DNA from: DASVLX01 sp035552275
Lineage (GTDB): Bacteria > Actinomycetota > Actinomycetes > Mycobacteriales > Pseudonocardiaceae
Assembly (NCBI GenBank): GCA_035552275.1
Contig: DASZLR010000137.1
Span: 1 to 14,390, forward strand
DNA: 14,390 nt
Direction: 5' to 3'
Below the pieces are notes generated by a model that made no database searches, was not told the origin of the DNA, and saw only the letters and a list, made by a program, of their open reading frames with translations. Positions 7,201 to 13,730 of the stretch are shown here, piece after piece (positions within the stretch are counted from its first letter, which is position 1; each line of letters begins with the position of its first letter). Both the position numbers and the translations under genes were made by a program.

Positions 7201-7839
7201 GTCCTCGCGAACTTTCCGCTCGATCGCCAGGCCGTGGTCCATCAGCTCGATGAAGAAGTTCTCCTGGCCGAAGATGTCCCGGTAGTCGGAGGCGGCCTGC
7301 ATCGCCTCCTTGAACTGTCCCAGCCGCAGCCGGGTCTGCACCTCGCCGGACGGGCAGCCGGTGGTCGCGATGATCCCCTCGGCGTGCTCGGAGATCAGCT
7401 CCTTGTCCAGGCGAGGTTTGCGGTACTGGCCCTCGAACGAGGCCAGCGAGGACAGTCGGAACAGGTTGCGCAGGCCGGTGCCGGTGCGGGCCAGCATGGT
7501 CATGTGGGTGTACGCGCCGGAGCCGGAGACGTCGCCGCCCTCGCCGAGCTCGTCGGTGCCGCGCTGGCCGGTCTGTCCCCAGAACACTGGCTTCTTGTGG
7601 AACCGGCTGGCCGGCGCGACGTACGCCTCGATGCCGATGATCGGCTTGATGCCGGCCTTCTTCGCCTGCTGGTTGAACTGCGCCGAGCCGTACATGTTGC
7701 CGTGGTCGGTCATCGCCACCGCCGGCATGTCGAGCCGCTTCGCCTCCGCGAACAGTTTGCCGATGTTCGCCGCGCCGTCGAGCATCGAGTACTCGGTGTG
7801 CACATGCAGATGAACGAACGAGTCCGGCACGGCCCGCAT
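4249..7839 (-). CDS. dnaE: DNA polymerase III alpha subunit (DnaE1), replicative
   Basis: This 1196-residue catalytic subunit of the replicative polymerase has the normal length for actinobacterial DnaE1. The N-terminal PHP domain keeps its metal ligands: HLHVH (10-14), DHG (45-47), E71, H112, the Cys of TGCPSG (162), and DSH (230-232). In actinobacteria this domain is the proofreading 3'-5' exonuclease. The polymerase core has PDIDLDFDERRR (427-438; catalytic D428 and D430) and KMDFLGLR (591-598; third aspartate D593), and the fingers contain AFNKSHTAGYG. A beta-clamp motif QFDLF lies at 952-956, an acidic/alanine-rich linker follows, then an OB fold (about 1033-1115) and the tau-binding C-terminus. 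The ATG at 7839 directly abuts an AGGGGAG ribosome site; the in-frame GTG at 7830 is nine bases from it and gives a start (VPDSFVHLHVH) closer to the family, so it may be the true one. The SGNH hydrolase gene lies upstream on the same strand. The stop is TGA at 4251-4249. Confidence 0.98.
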   Translation of the reverse strand: MRAVPDSFVHLHVHTEYSMLDGAANIGKLFAEAKRLDMPAVAMTDHGNMYGSAQFNQQAKKAGIKPIIGIEAYVAPASRFHKKPVFWGQTGQRGTDELGEGGDVSGSGAYTHMTMLARTGTGLRNLFRLSSLASFEGQYRKPRLDKELISEHAEGIIATTGCPSGEVQTRLRLGQFKEAMQAASDYRDIFGQENFFIELMDHGLAIERKVREDLLKLGKELGLPPLATNDSHYVTSDQAASHAALLCVQAGKTLDDPNRFKFDGDGYYLKSAEEMREFWDSETTGVAGAADNTLLIAERIESYDDVFAEVDRMPRFPLPPGKTEDDLLRDDVAKYIPARYPNGLPEGYQERIDIELGVIAKMGFAGYFLVVGDLVRWAKSQGIIVGPGRGSATGSLVVYLLQITDLDPIEHSLIFERFLNPERISPPDIDLDFDERRRGEVMQYTVEKWGAENVAQVITYGKIKTKAAIKDAARVLYGQPGFSMADRISKALPPPVMAEDIPLSGIFDPAHPRYNEATEVRELAQSDAEVGRIMDTARGLEGLVRNAGVHACAVILSSQPLLDVLPLWRRDDGSIITGWDYPSCESIGLLKMDFLGLRNLTVLGDAVESVKANHGVDIDLSTLSLDDNATYELLSKGDTLGVFQLDSGPMRELLKRMAPKHFGDIAAVLALYRPGPMAANAHNDYADRSNGRQQIKPIHRELKEALEPILGETYHLIVYQEQLMQIARDLAGYSMGGADLLRRAMGKKKKEIIEKEWENFRGGMVDSGFSEESATVLWKVMEPFAGYAFNKSHTAGYGLVSYWTAYLKANYPAEYMAALLTSVRNDKDRSAIYLSECRRMGIKVLPPDVNDSASRFAAVGSDIRFGLGAVRNVGANVVQSIIGTREKKGRYTSFTDFLDKAELVCCNKRTVESLIKAGAFESFGHTRRSLLETHEEAVDAVSGLKRQEALGQFDLFGGGDDGDDPAAAAASSPLAHLTFGPEEWPRKNLLAFEREMLGLYVSAHPLDGADRILRKHAPKAIAELMDEAPKEGEVVVAGMIASVDRRVNKNGEPWAIVTLEDLDASMEVLFFPKSYSVLSADLVPDTAVAVKGRVNWREDRMSVFGSGVVCLDISDAEHNPGTAPPFVLRADAASLDGDSVAELRSALSAHKGDTPVHIVVCYQGRETPLSVDDYPIRASSALLGELKSIRGISTAV

Positions 7840-7988
7840 CTCCCCTACTGGCTGTCGCGATCACGGTCAACATTCGACCGGAAGTTCAGTGAGAGCAGGC
7901 TAGTCCTGGCATCTGACCGACCGTGGGACCCCACGCCGACGCGGCCGGCGGCACGTTCGTCCCCGGTCAGATCGCCACTGGATCGCGG
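7840..7988 (-). promoter_or_regulatory. dnaE upstream region with candidate -10 box
   Basis: This 149-base gap separates the SGNH hydrolase stop from dnaE. On the minus strand TAGCCT (7902-7897) is a TANNNT -10 candidate that would give a leader of about 50 bases ending in AGGGGAG; no clear -35 box matches it. A 6-bp palindrome (CGTGGG-AC-CCCACG, 7922-7935) sits just upstream and could be an operator. No terminator-like T-run follows the hydrolase gene, so read-through into dnaE is also possible. Confidence 0.3.
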
Positions 7989-7997
7989 CTAGATCGC
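7970..7997. repeat. Three GATCGC repeats at an 11-bp period
   Basis: GATCGC is present at 7970-7975, 7981-7986 and 7992-7997, exactly 11 bases apart (about one helical turn), at the 3' end of the SGNH hydrolase gene; the last copy is within its final codons. Such phasing would put the three sites on one face of the helix. The hexamer is common in GC-rich DNA, so chance is quite possible. Confidence 0.4.
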
Positions 7998-8777
7998 CGC
8001 CGTCTGGACCGCCGCCGACACCGGCAGCAGTTCGGGTCGCTTGGGCCGGAAACCGTCGCCGGGCGAGCGGCCGACCAGCCGGTTGCGCAACCGGTCGACC
8101 GCGACCGGCAGCACCTCCCGGCACACCCATTCGGCGTGCGAGCGCGGACCGAACGCGGTGGGCACGCCGGTGAGCTCGCCCCAGTCCGGATCGCAGGGCA
8201 CCCCCAGTTGGGTGAGCAGCCGGGCGGCGAGCCGCCGATGGCCGTGCTCGGCGAGGTGCAGCCGGTCCGGGCCGAAATACCGGAGGTCCTTCACCGCCTG
8301 GTCGGGCCACAGGTCGATCAACAGCGCACCGTAGTCGTCGGCGGCCGCCCGGATGGCGTCGTTGAGCACCTCAAGCCGACCGCGCAGCCCACGCACCATC
8401 GGCACCCGGCCGGACAGGTCGCTGAGGGTGAACACCACGACGGTCGGCGCGCAGGCGGTCAGCGCGCGCACCGCGATCCGCGCGCGGCGGCGCACCACGT
8501 GTGGGTCGAAGCCGCCGGACAGCACGTCGTTGCCGCCGCCGAACAACGCCACCAGGTCCGGCCGCAGCCGGCTGGCGGTCGGGATCTGCTCATCGATGAT
8601 CTGGTCCAGCCGCCGGCCGCGCACGCCGAGATTCGCGTACCGGAGGTCCGGCTCCTGATCGGCCAGCCGCCCGGCGACCAGGTCGGCCCAGCCCCGGTAC
8701 ATGCCGCCGTCCGGATACGGGTCGTCCAGGCCCTCGGTGCAGGAGTCGCCGATCGCGACAAACCGCTGATATCCCAT
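7989..8777 (-). CDS. SGNH/GDSL-family hydrolase (esterase/lipase-like), cytoplasmic
   Basis: This 262-residue serine hydrolase has all four SGNH blocks: GDSCTEG (Ser12, nucleophile), the oxyanion-hole Gly in ANLGVRG (Gly51), GGGND (Asn83), and DRLHLAEHGH with D171 and H174 forming the rest of the triad. It has no signal peptide or membrane segment; the GDS motif begins at residue 10, as in intracellular acyl-ester or acetyl-xylan-type esterases. The ATG at 8777 has GGAGA six bases upstream. The C-terminal ~65 residues (HAEWVCREVLPVAVDRLRNRLVGRSPGDG...) match the tail of common actinobacterial members. It stands alone, 149 bases upstream of dnaE on the same strand and divergent from the CoA-transferase gene. 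The substrate is not predictable. Confidence 0.93.
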   Translation of the reverse strand: MGYQRFVAIGDSCTEGLDDPYPDGGMYRGWADLVAGRLADQEPDLRYANLGVRGRRLDQIIDEQIPTASRLRPDLVALFGGGNDVLSGGFDPHVVRRRARIAVRALTACAPTVVVFTLSDLSGRVPMVRGLRGRLEVLNDAIRAAADDYGALLIDLWPDQAVKDLRYFGPDRLHLAEHGHRRLAARLLTQLGVPCDPDWGELTGVPTAFGPRSHAEWVCREVLPVAVDRLRNRLVGRSPGDGFRPKRPELLPVSAAVQTAAI

Positions 8778-8867
8778 TCAGGTCTCCGTCACCCGCAGTT
8801 CAGCTCGGAGACACTTTGTACCAAAATGAGATGAACATCGCTTACCAGCGGAAACGGTTCGCGCCGG

Positions 8868-8880
8868 TACCTTCACCGGC
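8868..8880 (+). promoter_or_regulatory. Candidate -10 box for leaderless CoA-transferase transcript
   Basis: TACCTT (8868-8873) fits TANNNT and ends seven bases before the ATG at 8881, the geometry expected if transcription starts at the A of the start codon. No Shine-Dalgarno-like sequence precedes the ATG (CCTTCACCGGC), which supports a leaderless start. The -35 region is weak (TTACCA at 8842-8847, spacing too long). The 103-base divergent gap also holds a 7-bp inverted repeat, GTCTCCG (8782-8788) / CGGAGAC (8806-8812), that includes the ribosome site of the SGNH gene. Confidence 0.4.
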
Positions 8881-10074
8881 ATGACAGTGCCGAACCCGCT
8901 GCCTTTGTCCGGAGTGACAGTGGTCAGCCTGGAGCAGGCCGTCGCCGCGCCGTTCGCGACCCGCCAGCTCGCCGACCTCGGCGCGCGGGTGATCAAGATC
9001 GAACGCCCCGGCGTCGGCGACTTCGCCCGCCGCTACGACGAGTCCGTGCACGGACAGTCGAGTTACTTCGTGTGGCTCAACCGATCCAAGGAGTCACTGA
9101 CACTCGACGTGCGCTCCCCGGCCGGCCGAGAGCTGCTGGAACGGCTGCTCGGGCAGGCCGATGTGTTCGTGCAGAACCTGGCGCCCGACTCGGCGCGCCG
9201 GCTCGGGCTGGACACCGCGCGGTTGTCGGACCGCCATCCCCGGCTGATCAGCTGCGGCATCTCCGGCTACGGCAGCGACGGCCCGTGGTCCGACCGCAAG
9301 GCCTACGACATGCTGATCCAGTGCGAGACCGGGCTGGTGTCGATCACCGGCAGCCCCGACGAGCCGACCAGAGTGGGGATCTCGGTCGCCGACATCGCCG
9401 CCGGCATGTACGCGTTCACCGGCATCCTGACCGCGCTGTACGAGCGGGCCGCCACCGGCGTGGCCCGCGCGGTCGAGGTGTCGCTGTTCGAGGCGCTGGC
9501 CGAATGGATGGGCTCGCCGGCCTACTACAGCCAGTACGGTGGCCGCCCGCCCGCGCGGATCGGCACCGCGCACGCCACCATCGCCCCCTACGGCCTGTTC
9601 CACACCCGTGACGGCGGCGCGCTCTTGCTGTCCATCCAGCACGAGCGGGAATGGGCGGCGTTCTGCGAGATCGTGCTGGCTGATCCGGAACTCGCCACCG
9701 ATCCCCGGTTCGACAGCGTCGCCGCGCGGGTCGCCAACCGGGCGGCCGTCGACAAGATCGTCGCCGACCGACTGTCCACTCTGGACATAGAGCCGGCGAC
9801 GGCGTTGCTGGACCGGGCCAACGTGGCCAACGCCCGGTACAACTCGATGACCGACTTTCTCGCCCATCCGGTGCTCGCCGAGCGCGACCGCTGGCGAGAC
9901 GTCGACACGCCGGGCGGTCCGATCCGCGCGCTGCTGCCGCCGGCCAACCTCAGCGGCGTGCGGCCACGGATGGACGCCGTGCCGGCGGTCGGCGAGCACA
10001 CCGACGCGATCCTGCGCGAACTCGGCTGCGACGACGCCACGATCACCGACCTGCGCCGGGACAGCACCATTTGA
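8881..10074 (+). CDS. CaiB/BaiF (class III) CoA-transferase family protein
   Basis: This 397-residue protein has the usual length and fold signatures of class III CoA-transferases, which move CoA between carboxylic acids through an aspartyl-CoA thioester. The start PLSGVTVVSLEQAVAAPFATRQLADLGARVIKIERPG (residues 8-44) is the diagnostic CoA-binding N-terminus. D143 in KAYDMLIQCETGL matches the catalytic aspartate. GISGYGSDGPW, DIAAGMYAFTGILTALYERAATG and VEVSLFEAL are further family blocks, and AHATIAPYGLFHTRDGG opens the C-terminal part. The same fold includes alpha-methylacyl-CoA racemases, but the catalytic Asp is in the transferase position. No thiolase, hydratase or lyase gene is adjacent, so the acid cannot be guessed. 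It ends 12 bases before a convergent methyltransferase gene with no visible terminator between them. Confidence 0.92.
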   Translation: MTVPNPLPLSGVTVVSLEQAVAAPFATRQLADLGARVIKIERPGVGDFARRYDESVHGQSSYFVWLNRSKESLTLDVRSPAGRELLERLLGQADVFVQNLAPDSARRLGLDTARLSDRHPRLISCGISGYGSDGPWSDRKAYDMLIQCETGLVSITGSPDEPTRVGISVADIAAGMYAFTGILTALYERAATGVARAVEVSLFEALAEWMGSPAYYSQYGGRPPARIGTAHATIAPYGLFHTRDGGALLLSIQHEREWAAFCEIVLADPELATDPRFDSVAARVANRAAVDKIVADRLSTLDIEPATALLDRANVANARYNSMTDFLAHPVLAERDRWRDVDTPGGPIRALLPPANLSGVRPRMDAVPAVGEHTDAILRELGCDDATITDLRRDSTI

Positions 10075-10086
10075 TCGTCGGACCGG

Positions 10087-10749
10087 TCAGCCTTCCGGTT
10101 TGCGCAGCGTGATCCGCCAGAGCCGACGGGGCAGTTCACCCTCCTCGAACTCGGCGATCTCGGTCAGCCGGAGGCCGGCGGCGAGCCGGTCCACCAGGGC
10201 GCGGTCGAAGAAGTGCACCACGAAACCGCCGTTCTCCCACCGGTTGTCACCGTGTGGTGTGCCGGCGCGATAGTGGGCGTCGCCGGTGTGCCGGACCGTG
10301 TAGACGTGCCAGCCGCCCGGCCGCAGCACCCGCCGGATCTCGCTGGCGATGCCGTCCAGTTCGGTGGTGGTGAACGCCATGCACAGCAGCATGTGTGAAT
10401 ACACCGCGTCCACGCTGGAATCGGGCAGCGGCAGGGGTTCCCGGGCGTCGTGCACCCGGGCGTCCAATCGAGCGTGGAGGCCGGCGGCGGTGGCCTGGTC
10501 GCGGATCGCCGCCACGCCGTCGGGGGCGAAGTCCAGCGCGGTGACGGTGCGGCCGGCGCGCAGGAACGCCAACGTGTCCCGGCCCTGTCCGGCCCCCAGT
10601 TCCAGGACGTGCCGAAGCTCCTCGTCCTGACACAGCTTGATCGCGTGCTGGGCGGGATCGCTGGCGTCCAGGCCGTACATCTCCGGATGCGCGCGATAGG
10701 TCCGCTGCCAGTGGCCGCGCTGTGCCGCGATCAGGTCCCCATCCGTCAT
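10087..10749 (-). CDS. Class I SAM-dependent methyltransferase
   Basis: This 220-residue methyltransferase has motif I VLELGAGQGRDT (48-59), the acidic ribose-binding residue at the end of strand 2 (ALDFA, D73), DAREPLPLPDSSVDAVYSHMLLCMAF (about 97-122) for motifs II/III, and RRVLRPGGWHVYTVRHTGD for post-motif III. The C-terminal segment (VVHFFDRALVDRLAAGLRLTEI...) is typical of small-molecule methyltransferases. I chose the ATG at 10749 (MTDGDLI); an upstream in-frame ATG at 10800 would add 17 residues covering the AT-rich divergent promoter region. The ribosome site is weak (GAGA, nine bases away). It lies convergent to the CoA-transferase and divergent from the secreted hydrolase. The substrate is unknown; tellurite/thiopurine-type or metabolite methylation are possibilities I cannot separate. 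Confidence 0.88.
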   Translation of the reverse strand: MTDGDLIAAQRGHWQRTYRAHPEMYGLDASDPAQHAIKLCQDEELRHVLELGAGQGRDTLAFLRAGRTVTALDFAPDGVAAIRDQATAAGLHARLDARVHDAREPLPLPDSSVDAVYSHMLLCMAFTTTELDGIASEIRRVLRPGGWHVYTVRHTGDAHYRAGTPHGDNRWENGGFVVHFFDRALVDRLAAGLRLTEIAEFEEGELPRRLWRITLRKPEG

Positions 10750-10854
10750 GTGAGTTTTTCTCGTTTCTGCCGGGAGTGTGCTTAGTATCTTCCCGCACAT
10801 CGGTGTGCCTGGACGGTCGCGCAGCGCCTCCCGGCCGGAGCGTCAGGAGTGGCC
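10750..10854. promoter_or_regulatory. Divergent promoter region between methyltransferase and hydrolase genes
   Basis: The 105-base gap carries one AT-rich core, TTAGTATCTT (10782-10791), that offers a plus-strand -10 box (TAGTAT, 10783-10788) and a minus-strand one (GATACT) for the two divergent genes. Direct repeats GTGTGC at 10776-10781 and 10803-10808 with the near-inverse GCACAT at 10795-10800 surround it and may be binding sites. AGGAG at 10845-10849 serves the hydrolase ATG. The -35 boxes are not convincing. Confidence 0.35.
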
Positions 10855-12684
10855 ATGCGTCGGCTCGGGTCCGCCAGATTCTTCCGCACCCGGCTGGCGG
10901 TGCCGGCCGCCGTGGCGGTCGCCGCGACCGCCGCGGCGGTGCTCGTCGCGCTTCCGGGAACGTCGGCCGCCGACACCGGCGCGACCGTGCGGACGCTGCA
11001 TTTCGCGGTGCGGGTCGGCCCGACCGGCGCGCAGTCCTGCGATGTGATCGGCGATGTGTACACCCCGGCGGGCGTCGACGCGGCGCATCCGGCCCCGGCG
11101 ATCCTCACCACCAACGGTTTCGGCGGCTCCAAGGACGATCTGGTCGGCCTCGCGCAGCAGTTCGCCGGCCAGGGCTACGTGGTGCTGGCCTACTCCGGTC
11201 TCGGGTTCGGCGGCTCGGGCTGCAAGATCACCCTCGATGACCCGGACTGGGACGGCCGGGCCGCCAGCCAGCTGATCAGCTTCCTCGGCGGCGACAGCGG
11301 CATCGCCTTCACCGACCCGCAGCACACCCAACCGGTGGCCGGGCTGGACGACGTGCGACACGACGCCACCGACCACAACGGCCAGCACCGCGCCGACGAC
11401 CCGCGGGTGGGCATGATCGGCGGCTCGTACGGCGGCGAGATCCAGTTCGCCACCGCTTCCGTCGACCCCCGGCTGGACACGATCATCCCGCAGATCACCT
11501 GGAACGACCTGTCCTACTCGCTCGCGCCGAACAACACCGACCTCGCGCACGGCGTCACCTACACCAATCCCGGCGCGGCGAAGCTGACCTGGTCGGCGTT
11601 CTTCTTCCTGGAAGGCTCGCTGATCGACGGGCTGTCCGGCGCGCAGACCGATCCGTCCCGGCTGCTCGGCTGCCCCAACTTCGCCGACCCGACCTGCGCC
11701 GACCTGGCGACCACTGGCATCACCGGTTTCCCGGACGCCAACACGCTGCAACTGACCCGGCACGCCTCGGTCGAGAACTACGCCAGCTCGGTGCGCATTC
11801 CGACGCTGCTCGCCCAGGGCGAGGACGACACCCTGTTCAACCTCAACGAAGCCGTCGCGACCTACCAGACGCTCAAGGCCCAGGGCACGCCGGTGAAGAT
11901 GATCTGGCAACTTGCCGGCCACTCCGGCCCGGCCGCGCCCGGCGAGTCCGACTACACCTTCGCCCGCTACCTGGCCTGGTTCGACCACTACCTCAAGGGC
12001 CTGTCCACCGACACCGGCCCTGATTTCGCCTACTTCCAGGACTGGGTCAACTACACCGGCAGCGCCGCGCCCGCCTACGGCCAAGCCGCCAGCTACCCGG
12101 CCGGCGCGGCCACGCCGTTCTACTTGTCCGGCAACGGTTCCCTGGTGTCCAACCCGACCCAGGTCCAGCCCGGCTCGCAGTCCTTCCTCACCTTGCCGGC
12201 CGGGCTGCCGTCCAGCACCTCCGGGCTGGACGCGGTGGGCGGCATGCTGCCGCAGGACCTGCCCGACGCCGATCTGCCGGGCAGCTTCGCCGCCTGGACC
12301 AGCGCCCCGCTGACCACCCCACTGGATGTGGTCGGCACACCCACCCTGGACGTCCGGATCGCCGCGCCGACCGCGCAGCTGAGCCAGTTCCTCGGCCCGG
12401 CCGGGCAACTGGTGCTGTTCGCCAAGGTCTACGACGTGGACGCCAGCGGGAACGCCACCCTGATCCACCACCTGATCGCACCGGTCCGGATCGCGGATGT
12501 CGGTGCGCCGGTGCATATCGTGCTGCCCGCGTTGGTGCACCAGTTCGCGCCCGGCCACCAGATCCGGGTGGTGGTCGCCGGCGGCGACCTGAACTACCGG
12601 GGCGGCCTGGCCAGCGCACCGGTCACCATCGCCGGATCCGGCGCCCAGGTGCTGACGCTGCCGGTGGTGGGCGCAACGTCCTGA
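10855..12684 (+). CDS. Secreted CocE/X-Pro dipeptidyl-peptidase-like alpha/beta hydrolase
   Basis: This 609-residue serine hydrolase is predicted to be exported. A charged start (MRRLGSARFFRTR) leads into a hydrophobic alanine/valine segment and a cleavage site TSA-AD after about residue 38. The alpha/beta-hydrolase core holds the nucleophile in GMIGGSYGGE (S191), the acid in QGEDDTLFN (D325) and the histidine in LAGHSG (H356). The C-terminal ~200 residues (from about SAPLTTPLDVVGTPTLDVRIAAP) form the beta-jelly-roll of the X-Pro dipeptidyl-peptidase C-terminal domain. Cysteines at 62, 123, 273 and 282 could form disulfides outside the cell. Known relatives include X-prolyl peptidases, cocaine esterase and acylases; substrate is open. 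The ATG at 10855 has AGGAG five bases upstream; the GTG at 10849 overlaps that site. Its last 91 bases overlap a convergent methyltransferase gene on the other strand. Confidence 0.92.
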   Translation: MRRLGSARFFRTRLAVPAAVAVAATAAAVLVALPGTSAADTGATVRTLHFAVRVGPTGAQSCDVIGDVYTPAGVDAAHPAPAILTTNGFGGSKDDLVGLAQQFAGQGYVVLAYSGLGFGGSGCKITLDDPDWDGRAASQLISFLGGDSGIAFTDPQHTQPVAGLDDVRHDATDHNGQHRADDPRVGMIGGSYGGEIQFATASVDPRLDTIIPQITWNDLSYSLAPNNTDLAHGVTYTNPGAAKLTWSAFFFLEGSLIDGLSGAQTDPSRLLGCPNFADPTCADLATTGITGFPDANTLQLTRHASVENYASSVRIPTLLAQGEDDTLFNLNEAVATYQTLKAQGTPVKMIWQLAGHSGPAAPGESDYTFARYLAWFDHYLKGLSTDTGPDFAYFQDWVNYTGSAAPAYGQAASYPAGAATPFYLSGNGSLVSNPTQVQPGSQSFLTLPAGLPSSTSGLDAVGGMLPQDLPDADLPGSFAAWTSAPLTTPLDVVGTPTLDVRIAAPTAQLSQFLGPAGQLVLFAKVYDVDASGNATLIHHLIAPVRIADVGAPVHIVLPALVHQFAPGHQIRVVVAGGDLNYRGGLASAPVTIAGSGAQVLTLPVVGATS

Positions 12685-13496
12685 GACGGCTGGGATGACT
12701 GGGATGAGCCCCAGGCACAGACGAAGGCGAGGGTGAGGTCGCGGTAGCCGGGATCGTCGAATGTGGACAGCGCGGCGCGCAGCACCAGCGGATCGAGCAG
12801 GCCCGTGTCGACCAGTTCGCCGCCGAGGCTGGTGAGGTTGATCCGCCAGAACTCGTTGACCGCCCCGCGATCGCTGGTCACCGCCAGCGCCGCGGACATG
12901 TCCACTTCGGCCAGTCCCGCGTGGTGCAGCGACGCGGGAAGCCTGCGCGGCCAACGGAAATCGCTGCCCAGTCGATCGGCCATCAACCGTTCGAACGCTG
13001 CCACGGCCGCACCGACAGCGGGTTCCAGGGTGGAGTCCGCCGGAAACAGCGCCGGCTCCTCGACCACCAGCCAGCCGCCGGGCGCCAGCCACCGCGCCAC
13101 CCGGGCGAGGATCGCTTCGCGGTCGGGCAGGTGCACGAACAGCGCCCGGGAGTGGATGAGGTCGAACGAACCTGTCGGGAAGTCGGGACCATCGGCGATG
13201 TCGTGCTGCTGGACCTGCAGATTCGGCTCCCGTAACTCCCGCAGATAGCGGGTGTCGGTGTCGGTGGCCACCACCGATCCGTGCAGGCACTGGGTGGCCA
13301 GCCAGCGGGCGATGGAGCCTCGGCCAGCGCCTAACTCCAGACATCGCGACTGCCGCGACAATCGCAGCCGGTCCAGCACCCGCAGGGTCAGCGGGTCGCA
13401 CAGCGCCTCCAGTGCCCACAGCCGCCGTTCATCGTCGCTCACCGACCAACCCCGCTCGTCCGGGTTGTGGCGAATGCTCGTCCCGATACAGGCCAT
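12594..13496 (-). CDS. SAM-dependent methyltransferase with antisense-overlapping C-terminal tail
   Basis: This 300-residue class I methyltransferase has motif I CLELGAGRGSIARWLA (52-67), the motif after strand 2 with acidic residues (VVATDTDTRYLREL, D79/D81), QQHDIADGPDFPTGSFDLIHSRALFVHLPDRE for motifs II/III, and LAPGGWLVVEEPA for post-motif III. The N-terminal block RRLWALEALCDPLTLRVLDRL followed by motif I is typical of a common actinobacterial methyltransferase group. The family-like part ends near residue 262 (LAFVCAWG). The remaining ~37 residues (SSQSSQPSQDVAPTTGS...ARPPR) are low-complexity, and the last 30 are encoded opposite the hydrolase gene's 3' end, so the natural stop appears to have been lost. 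The ATG at 13496 has GGAG eight bases upstream. Its substrate is unknown. Confidence 0.88.
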   Translation of the reverse strand: MACIGTSIRHNPDERGWSVSDDERRLWALEALCDPLTLRVLDRLRLSRQSRCLELGAGRGSIARWLATQCLHGSVVATDTDTRYLRELREPNLQVQQHDIADGPDFPTGSFDLIHSRALFVHLPDREAILARVARWLAPGGWLVVEEPALFPADSTLEPAVGAAVAAFERLMADRLGSDFRWPRRLPASLHHAGLAEVDMSAALAVTSDRGAVNEFWRINLTSLGGELVDTGLLDPLVLRAALSTFDDPGYRDLTLAFVCAWGSSQSSQPSQDVAPTTGSVSTWAPDPAMVTGALARPPR

Positions 13497-13730
13497 GCGT
13501 GTCTCCAAGCCACCACGTCCGCCGGCAAGACACCATTGGCTCCCGGACCGATATGATCGAATAGGGATGCTCCGGCGGGTTCCCAGTAGGGGTCCGATTG
13601 CGCGCGGTAATCGGCCGAACGGGTTGCATCTGGTTTCACCAGAGCACTGAAACAGGACCAACACAGCAGCGGTCCTGGCCCGGACCAGCGTGATCAGCGC
13701 CAGCGGCCAAGAACAGATACGGTCGAGTCC
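13497..13730. promoter_or_regulatory. Divergent intergenic region, methyltransferase / HAD hydrolase
   Basis: This 234-base gap contains, near the HAD gene, TACGGT (13718-13723), a TANNNT -10 box ending seven bases before the GTG at 13731; no ribosome site precedes that GTG, so the transcript is probably leaderless. A 7-bp inverted repeat, CAGGACC (13653-13659) / GGTCCTG (13671-13677), and a palindrome CTGGT-TTC-ACCAG (13630-13642) lie further upstream and are candidate regulatory sites. The minus-strand frames here have poor third-position GC, so I annotate no gene. Confidence 0.4.

Noticed and set aside
5998..7992. 664-residue plus-strand frame opposite dnaE and its upstream gap
   Set aside because: Same low-complexity composition (repeated RRH, VVG, LRL); it is the antisense shadow of the dnaE reading frame.
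10843..13419. 858-residue minus-strand frame opposite the secreted hydrolase
   Set aside because: It is a Gly/Arg/Val-rich shadow of the hydrolase and of the second methyltransferase, both of which have clear catalytic motifs in other frames.
13439..13639. 66-residue minus-strand frame upstream of the second methyltransferase
   Set aside because: It reads fairly naturally (DYRAQSDPYWEPAGASLFD) but has low third-position GC, overlaps the methyltransferase start, and lacks a ribosome site.
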